A stretch of 64,000 nt of DNA, taken from the NCBI RefSeq assembly GCF_018603885.1, contig NZ_JAHGAW010000011.1, positions 124,001 to 188,000 on the forward strand. Reading direction: 5' to 3'. This document shows, in pieces, positions 59,161 to 64,000 of this stretch. The position numbers and the translations under genes were made by a program. This stretch comes from Sphingobium nicotianae. Lineage in GTDB: Bacteria; Pseudomonadota; Alphaproteobacteria; Sphingomonadales; Sphingomonadaceae. Every line of letters starts with the position of its first letter. Positions within the stretch are counted from its first letter, which is position 1. A model generated the notes under the pieces. It was not told the DNA's origin and did not search any database. It saw only the letters and a program-made list of their open reading frames with translations.

Positions 59161-60498
59161 TTAAAGTTGCTTGGCAGCGCTCGCATAGACGCGACCAATG
59201 ACGCGGTCGTCCTGCGGCAACGCGCCGACAATCGCCAGCGAGCCATCGCCCTCCTGACGCACGACGACCACCGCGAGGCCATTTTCATCGACCGGAAGCA
59301 GTGCGTTCTCGATAGGGGCGGCGCGGCCGAGCTTGCGCAGGACACGGGCATTTTTCTTCGGTGGGGGGGCCGGCGTTTCGCCGCGCTTCGCGGCGCGGAC
59401 GCTCGCGACGAGGCCCTTGAGGCCGCCGGGGAGCGCCAGCAAGTGGTCTGTCAGTGCGCCTGGCGCCATGTCCGCATCGAGCGCATACTGGATGGCGCAG
59501 ACGAACTCGGTGAGGCGCGTCTTGTCATAGTTATGGCCGAAGACGAGCTTCGCGAGCGCGGTCAGCGGGCTGCGCTCCTGCACGGCGATGCCCGAATCGG
59601 TGAGCAACTCGGTATAGTCGGCCGGCCGCGCGGCAGCGACGCAAGCAAAGGCATGGGCAAGGCCGATGGCGCGATAAAGCGCGGCGCGCGTGCGACCCTC
59701 GCTGGCGTGGGCGGCGGCGGCCGCTTCCCGCGCCAGAGCGAGCGAATCGCCCAGCATCGTTTCCTCGTCCGGCTGGGCGATCATGTCCGAGGTAAGCTCG
59801 AACGCTTCGCCAATCCCGTCCTGCGCGTCGTCCTCGTCTTCTTCTTCACCGAAATCGAGATCGAGCGCCGACGGTCGATCGGCCCAGACCGGCACTGTCG
59901 TCGGCGCCGGGAGGGGCGCGGGGCCGGACGCCGCGACTTCCGCCGCGATGCTGTCGGCAAATGTGTCGCTCACCACTTCCTTCCAGTTGATGACGCCATA
60001 GACGAAGTCGATCGTGTCATCATCCGTCGAGAAGGGCATCATGATGCCCCGATACATGATTTCACTGTCGCGCTGGTTGGTGAACTCGGCCTCGAAACCG
60101 ATGGGCGCCGCATTGGCGATGATCTGCAGATAATGGTCGGTGAGTCGCGACAGCAAGGTGCGCGGCGGAATCTGGCTGGCGCGGGCAATCGGTGTGGTGA
60201 CGTCGCACTGCGCGGCGAGGGCCGTTCCAAGAAACGCGATAGAGGGATCGTCGATGCCGCTGGTGAAGTCGAGCAGCACGCTGTGCGAGCCGAAATCGTG
60301 GATTTCCGCAGGATTGAGATCCTCGATCGACGGTAATGTACGATCGCCGAGTAGCGAGGCCCAATAATTATAGGCACGGATGTGCATGCGCCGCTCGTCG
60401 AAGCGCACGATGGGCGGGGCTTCCATGCCCTCGTCCAGCATCAGGGCCTCATCGGGCATCATGGCCTCGTCGGCCCGGCTATGCGCATGTGCGTCCAT
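59161..60498 (-). CDS. PAS-domain (PAS_5-like) protein
   Basis: 445 residues. An N-terminal PAS_5-type domain (about 35-175; AYNYWASLLGDRTLPSIEDL, DFTSGIDDPSIAFLG) is followed by an acidic linker (DLDFGEEEDEDDAQDG, about 210-225), a helical region and a basic Pro/Lys segment (PAPPPKKNARVLRKLG) before a C-terminal beta-rich part. No output domain such as kinase or GGDEF is visible, so the mechanism is unknown. Transcribed alone, upstream of gdhZ in the same direction. Confidence 0.78.
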   Translation of the reverse strand: MDAHAHSRADEAMMPDEALMLDEGMEAPPIVRFDERRMHIRAYNYWASLLGDRTLPSIEDLNPAEIHDFGSHSVLLDFTSGIDDPSIAFLGTALAAQCDVTTPIARASQIPPRTLLSRLTDHYLQIIANAAPIGFEAEFTNQRDSEIMYRGIMMPFSTDDDTIDFVYGVINWKEVVSDTFADSIAAEVAASGPAPLPAPTTVPVWADRPSALDLDFGEEEDEDDAQDGIGEAFELTSDMIAQPDEETMLGDSLALAREAAAAAHASEGRTRAALYRAIGLAHAFACVAAARPADYTELLTDSGIAVQERSPLTALAKLVFGHNYDKTRLTEFVCAIQYALDADMAPGALTDHLLALPGGLKGLVASVRAAKRGETPAPPPKKNARVLRKLGRAAPIENALLPVDENGLAVVVVRQEGDGSLAIVGALPQDDRVIGRVYASAAKQL

Positions 60499-60686
60499 CT
60501 GTCTGACCCGCCTGTTCCGCGATTTCGAGAGCCATACCCTGCGCCAGAAACGGTAAATGCGTGGTAAAGGGCGATGATCGCGTAACGCTGCGTTAGGAGA
60601 TGATGCGCTATCGGCTTGTCAGCGGTGGCGGCTGCTGATAAGCGCCGCCGCTGCATGGATGCCCCTCAAGCGGGTCACCCACCGGA

Positions 60687-60762
60687 GCCGCTTTAGCTCA
60701 GCCGGTAGAGCATCGCATTCGTAATGCGAGGGTCAGGTGTTCGAGTCACCTAAGCGGCACCA
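60687..60762 (+). tRNA. tRNA-Thr (anticodon CGT)
   Basis: 76 bases with encoded CCA. The acceptor stem GCCGCTT/AAGCGGC, a TCGCATT-CGT-AATGCGA anticodon arm and a T arm AGGTG-TTCGAGT-CACCT all pair. It lies beside an integrase, whose family commonly uses tRNA 3' ends as attachment sites. Confidence 0.97.
60731..60762 (+). other. Probable attachment site (att) at tRNA-Thr 3' end
   Basis: The 3' half of the tRNA gene, next to the integrase, is the likely attB/attL core. No second copy of this segment is visible further right in the window, so the other junction should lie beyond 64000. Confidence 0.5.
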
Positions 60763-60948
60763 TTTCTCCGTTCGCACGCGTTCGTGAGCGTCTTTACATC
60801 TCCGAAAACTGCGATATTCATCGGCGCGCAGATCATGCGAGTTCGCATGAGTTCGTCTGCCTTCGGTGAAAATCGGGGGTATTTTCTGGGGTAGGATAGC
60901 GCGCCGCGGTCTAACTACCCCCAGATACTCCATTGTGAAGGGCTTCAA

Positions 60949-62184
60949 GTGGCGCTGACCGACGTCCAGATTCGCAACGCCAAGCCTCGTGATAAGGCGT
61001 ACAAGTTATCGGATGCCGGAGGACTGCATCTTTTCGTATCGCCCGCGGGCGGGAAACTGTGGCGTTTTAAGTTCCGCATAGCTGGAAGGGAGAAGCTGCT
61101 CTCGTTAGGCGGCTGGCCTACCGTGAGCCTGGCCGCTGCTCGCAAGGCGCGAGATAGAGCGAAGGCTCAACTTATCGCCGGCGACGATCCTGCCCATGAG
61201 AAGCGGAAAGAGAAAATCGCCCGCCAGGTCAGCGCTGGAAACAGTTTTCGGTCGGTTGCAGAGGACTGCATAGCGGTGAAGCTCGAAGCGAACCGCAAGG
61301 CCGATGCGACGGTTGGAAAGGCGCGTTGGTTTCTTTCCCACCTCACGCCAGCGCTGGGATCGCGCCCTATTTCGGAAATCGAACCTGCCGAGGTGCTTGC
61401 CGTATTGAAAGCTCTAGAGCGGAAGGGACATCGTGAAACGGCGCGGCGAACGCGTGCCTTCGCCAGCAGGGTTTTCCGTCATGGCGTTGCGAACACGTTC
61501 TGCAGAAGCGATCCGGCCGCACTGCTTGCTGACGCTCTCTCGCAGCCCATCGTGAAGCACCATGCTGCGATCCTGGATCCGACTGAGTTGGGCATCTTTC
61601 TGCGATCGATCGACGAGTATGGAGGTGGCGCAACGGTGAAGCTGGCCATGCAACTCTCTCCACATCTGTTTCTGCGACCCGGAGAGCTGCGCCAAGGCCG
61701 GTGGGAGGAGGTGGACCTGGCCGACGCGATCTGGACAGTGCCTGCTGTCCGTACAAAACTCCGTCGGCCTCACAGTGTGCCCCTCTCGCGTCAAGCCCGG
61801 GCATTGCTCGCTGAGTTACGGCTGGTCAGCGGTGGCCATGACCTGATGTTCCCAGGCTTGCGGTCCCACCTACGTCCTACGAGCGAAAATGCCTTGAACG
61901 CGGCGTTCCGTCGTATGGGTTTCGGCGCGGATGTCGTGACAGCACATGGACTTCGAGCAACGGCATCTACCTTGTTGAATGAAAGTGGAAAGTGGCATGC
62001 TGATGCGATCGAGCGGGCGCTTGCTCACGGCCGCAGTGACGCAGTGCGCGGTGCGTATGCGCGCGGACAGCATTGGGCCGAGCGCGTCGAGATGGCGCAG
62101 TGGTGGAGCGATTACCTCGACGCGTTGCGTGACGGCGTCCAGATCGTGCCGTTTCCGGCGCAGGATGCCGCGGTCGCTTCATGA
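60949..62184 (+). CDS. Tyrosine integrase (P4-like, DUF4102/phage integrase)
   Basis: 411-residue site-specific recombinase. N-terminal DUF4102-type arm domain (LTDVQIRNAKPRDKAYKL, DAGGLHLFVSPAGGKLWRF), core-binding helices, then the catalytic domain with Arg in LRPGELRQGRW, HGLRATAS (HxxR), a histidine in LAHGRSDAVRGAY and the terminal Tyr in that stretch. It starts at GTG 60949 after AAGGG. Oriented away from tRNA-Thr, as in genomic islands. ATGA overlap with a 32-codon ORF. Confidence 0.93.
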   Translation: MALTDVQIRNAKPRDKAYKLSDAGGLHLFVSPAGGKLWRFKFRIAGREKLLSLGGWPTVSLAAARKARDRAKAQLIAGDDPAHEKRKEKIARQVSAGNSFRSVAEDCIAVKLEANRKADATVGKARWFLSHLTPALGSRPISEIEPAEVLAVLKALERKGHRETARRTRAFASRVFRHGVANTFCRSDPAALLADALSQPIVKHHAAILDPTELGIFLRSIDEYGGGATVKLAMQLSPHLFLRPGELRQGRWEEVDLADAIWTVPAVRTKLRRPHSVPLSRQARALLAELRLVSGGHDLMFPGLRSHLRPTSENALNAAFRRMGFGADVVTAHGLRATASTLLNESGKWHADAIERALAHGRSDAVRGAYARGQHWAERVEMAQWWSDYLDALRDGVQIVPFPAQDAAVAS

Positions 62185-62279
62185 GCAGTAGTCGCCCGCC
62201 TTTCCAGTTCACGGCGAGCCATCTCGCCCAGATGTCCGTGACCAAATTACCCAGTTTCGCCGGGAGGATATCGAGATGA
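62181..62279 (+). CDS. Tiny ORF coupled to the integrase (32 aa)
   Basis: Starts in the ATGA overlapping the integrase stop and ends in an ATGA overlapping the next ORF. Product begins MSSSRPPFQFTASHLAQMSV; no family recognised. The two-sided coupling is the main argument that it is translated. Confidence 0.4.
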   Translation: MSSSRPPFQFTASHLAQMSVTKLPSFAGRISR

Positions 62280-62428
62280 CAGCCTTTGCTTCTCGGCATG
62301 TAGGCGCGTGGCCGATCGAAAGAATCGTTCAAGAGTGGGATGCCTATAGGGAAATGGCGCGCTACAACTATTCATGGCAGCGGGACCGCATTGCGCGCGA
62401 AGCCAGCGTGTGTACTCCGCCAAGCTAA
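62276..62428 (+). CDS. Small ORF with strong ribosome site (50 aa)
   Basis: Begins MTAFASRHVGAWPIERIVQE, with GGGAGG eight bases before the ATG. Rich in Trp, Tyr and Arg, predicted helical; could be an excisionase-like or other small island protein, but no similarity is recognised. Coupled by ATGA to the 32-codon ORF. Confidence 0.5.
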   Translation: MTAFASRHVGAWPIERIVQEWDAYREMARYNYSWQRDRIAREASVCTPPS

Positions 62429-62582
62429 GCGTTTGGCTCGGCTGCTTGCGCCTTCATGTCGCACATTGTGATTGGATCTTGAGCTTCCCAATAGCGGTCG
62501 TTTGTTCATGCTGTCCGCTTCTGCAACGGCATCGGCATCTCTGTAGAAATTACGATGGAAGCAGAGCACGATTTCCGTCCGC
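62429..62582. other. Noncoding gap in the integrase-side region
   Basis: No supported gene. Short frames here are scrambled-looking and have no ribosome sites. Composition is lower in G+C than the chromosome core. Confidence 0.4.
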
Positions 62583-62903
62583 TTAATCGCCGTTGGCATC
62601 AACCATGAAGACGGTGGGCTTGCCTCGCGACGCCGGATCCCATCCTGCCGACAACGCTGCCCTCACGCCTCGCGAAGCAATCGCGTCGTTGATATGCAAA
62701 CGCCCTTTCGGCAATCCTTTCAACAGGCGCTTTGGTGCCGGAAATTCTAGCACTGCTTCACGTGGCATGTCGTGCTGACGCAGGGAAACCGTCATGCCCT
62801 TCCAGCCATCGGAAGAGGACAATTGGGGATCGCTGAGCAGTTCCCAGTCATACTTGGATCCGTCGACTTCGACGGTGCCACCACGGCCATGTTTATGAAG
62901 CAT
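62583..62903 (-). CDS. Conserved-looking hypothetical protein
   Basis: 106 residues, beginning MLHKHGRGGTVEVDGSKYDW and containing a strand-rich first half and the stretch EFPAPKRLLKGLPKG, ending TVFMVDANGD. The regular amphipathic pattern and even composition indicate a real gene; it resembles small hypothetical proteins of sphingomonads, function unknown. Confidence 0.7.
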   Translation of the reverse strand: MLHKHGRGGTVEVDGSKYDWELLSDPQLSSSDGWKGMTVSLRQHDMPREAVLEFPAPKRLLKGLPKGRLHINDAIASRGVRAALSAGWDPASRGKPTVFMVDANGD

Positions 62904-62960
62904 GACACGCCTTTAGCATGCCGGCAGCCGCACTCCACCCTTCACTGGTGAGGGTTTGTT

Positions 62961-63791
62961 TTAGTCGCCCAACCAACCGAAAAGTACTTCGCCCTGATGC
63001 CCTTCGGGCGCCAGTGCGGCACGCAGGGCTTCCAGCAGAGATGGCAGCATCTGCATGAAGGCGTAAGGCGGGTTGACGATAAAAAGGCCCGCGCCGTTAT
63101 AGATTCCGGGCTGATCGCTATCGTACAACCAATGCTCCACCGTCAGCAATTTCGGGATGCCGAGCTTGCGTAACTGTTTCTTCCACCGCCAATGCATGGT
63201 GCGATCTTTCAGTGGATACCAGATCACCGTCACGCCATGCGCCCATTTACGGCAAGCGGCGGCGAGGGTGGCTGTGATGCGTGCGCGTTCGTCCAGTTGC
63301 TCATAGGGCGGGTCGACCACCACCACGCCGCGCGCGGTGCGGGGAGGCACAATAGCCAGCCAAAGCTCGTAGGCGTCGCGCTCATGCACGGCGGCAAATG
63401 TGTCGCGCATCACGCCGCGTAGGGCATAGGCGTCTTCGGGATGTTTTTCGTTCAGGATCAGGAAATCCTGCGGGCGCAGAAGCTGCGCCAGAATTTGCGG
63501 CGAGCCGGGGTAGAGCTGCGGCTCGGCCCCGATATTCACCGCCTGTACGGCGGCGCGGTAGTCATTCAGCAAGGGGGTCGGGTCGGCAAAGGCCCGCAGC
63601 ACGCCCTGCGCGGCCTCGCCGGTGCGTTGAGCTTCGTCGCCACCAAGGTTGTATAGCCCGCGACCGGCATGGGTGTCGATCAAGGTCAGCGCGCCCGGCT
63701 TGTGCTGCAAGGCCCGCACGAGGGCGATCAGCAGGCTGTGCTTCACGACATCGGCGCTATTTGCAGCATGGAAAGAATGACGATAATTCAT
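62961..63791 (-). CDS. rlmJ: RlmJ, 23S rRNA (adenine-2030-N6)-methyltransferase
   Basis: 276-residue RlmJ (formerly ComJ/YhiR). The N-terminus MNYRHSFHAANSADVVKHS is diagnostic, with SAM motif DTHAGRGLYNL and catalytic VVDPPYEQ. It is normally a housekeeping gene, so its location beside an integrase is either the chromosome flank or captured cargo. Confidence 0.95.
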   Translation of the reverse strand: MNYRHSFHAANSADVVKHSLLIALVRALQHKPGALTLIDTHAGRGLYNLGGDEAQRTGEAAQGVLRAFADPTPLLNDYRAAVQAVNIGAEPQLYPGSPQILAQLLRPQDFLILNEKHPEDAYALRGVMRDTFAAVHERDAYELWLAIVPPRTARGVVVVDPPYEQLDERARITATLAAACRKWAHGVTVIWYPLKDRTMHWRWKKQLRKLGIPKLLTVEHWLYDSDQPGIYNGAGLFIVNPPYAFMQMLPSLLEALRAALAPEGHQGEVLFGWLGD

Positions 63792-63811
63792 TGTAATTCA
63801 AAATCCTGACG

Positions 63812-63833
63812 ATCTGCTCTTATACGAGCAGAT
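63812..63833. promoter_or_regulatory. Palindrome upstream of rlmJ
   Basis: ATCTGCTC (63812-63819) and GAGCAGAT (63826-63833) form an 8-bp inverted repeat with a TTATAC centre. GCTCGTATA recurs at 63879-63887 inverted relative to 63821-63829. Possible operator or recombination-linked site. Confidence 0.45.
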
Positions 63834-64000
63834 GGGCGCGGAAACCGAGCGCGAGACGATTCGAACAAGCAATCCCGTGCTCGTATACAGTGGCGCGAAA
63901 ACTCTCAAAGTACTTCGGCGCGCGGCCTCAAGCCGTCTATGGCGATCGTCGCCGGACGCGGAGACGCAAGGCTCCGGGTGCATGGGAATGTCCGATCATC
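63832..64000 (+). CDS. Possible partial ORF running off the window end
   Basis: An ATG at 63832 opens a frame to base 64000 (MGAETERETIRTSNPVLVYS...). It has only a weak ribosome site and no recognised family; the opposite strand is also open. Kept as a low-confidence entry. Confidence 0.2.
   Translation, partial: MGAETERETIRTSNPVLVYSGAKTLKVLRRAASSRLWRSSPDAETQGSGCMGMSDH

Noticed and set aside
62372-62602. 76-codon reverse-strand frame between the small ORF and the hypothetical gene
   Set aside because: No ribosome site, scrambled composition, and overlaps both neighbours.
62755-62770. TTCACGTGGCAT near the hypothetical gene
   Set aside because: About 12 of 16 parS positions, arms not symmetric, and 25 kb from the parS cluster.

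Overview
The window reads as a contiguous piece of a high-G+C alphaproteobacterial chromosome, most likely from the Sphingomonadales. Supporting signs are the gene order hemE / origin / DUF299 (ppsR) / maf / aroE / coaE / dnaQ, the block rho...mnmE-mnmG-rsmG-parA-parB, a CrtZ carotenoid hydroxylase, DUF6489 and DUF1491 proteins, a GTTC-N7-GTTC LexA box, GANTC sites in the origin, and sphingomonad-style intergenic palindromes. The genus cannot be fixed from sequence reading alone.

Layout. 1-6.4 kb: Mrp ATPase (cut by the window edge), the HflK/HflC membrane protease regulators, a DegP/HtrA protease and a DUF853 ATPase. 6.4-20.5 kb: queF, sseA-metC (sulfur metabolism), a TorF-type porin, a periplasmic cyclophilin, crtZ, an acyl-CoA ligase, lgt, midA, pgeF, a HAD phosphatase and a four-gene Mla-type lipid transport operon (mlaE-mlaF-mlaD-lipoprotein). 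20.5-26.3 kb: pepN, an SDR, a DMT exporter and threonine aldolase. 26.4-32.4 kb: a polysaccharide-flavoured block holding a degenerate methyltransferase/helical-repeat protein, a three-domain FkbM-methyltransferase / 2OG-Fe(II)-oxygenase-like / class I methyltransferase protein, and the Kdo-pathway genes kdsD and kdsA.

32.4-50 kb is the chromosome-maintenance core: parB-parA-rsmG-mnmG-mnmE-DUF6489, two tandem TerC proteins, rho, hemJ, hemE, then an intergenic region (43.6-43.9 kb) with DnaA boxes that I interpret as oriC, then ppsR-maf-aroE-coaE-dnaQ, hpf, ptsN, a thioesterase, DUF1491 and a cell-wall hydrolase. Three parS-like sites lie at 34.2, 36.6 and 38.0 kb, within 10 kb of the predicted origin.

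50-60.5 kb: mmcB with a LexA box, acs with a palindromic operator candidate, a small interrupted gene, a second cyclophilin, the giant NAD-glutamate dehydrogenase and a PAS protein. 60.7-64 kb: tRNA-Thr(CGT) followed by a tyrosine integrase, two tiny ORFs linked to it by ATGA overlaps, a conserved hypothetical gene and rlmJ. This tail looks less G+C-rich and is probably the left end of an integrated element whose right end lies outside the window. No rRNA, CRISPR array or recognisable transposase is present.
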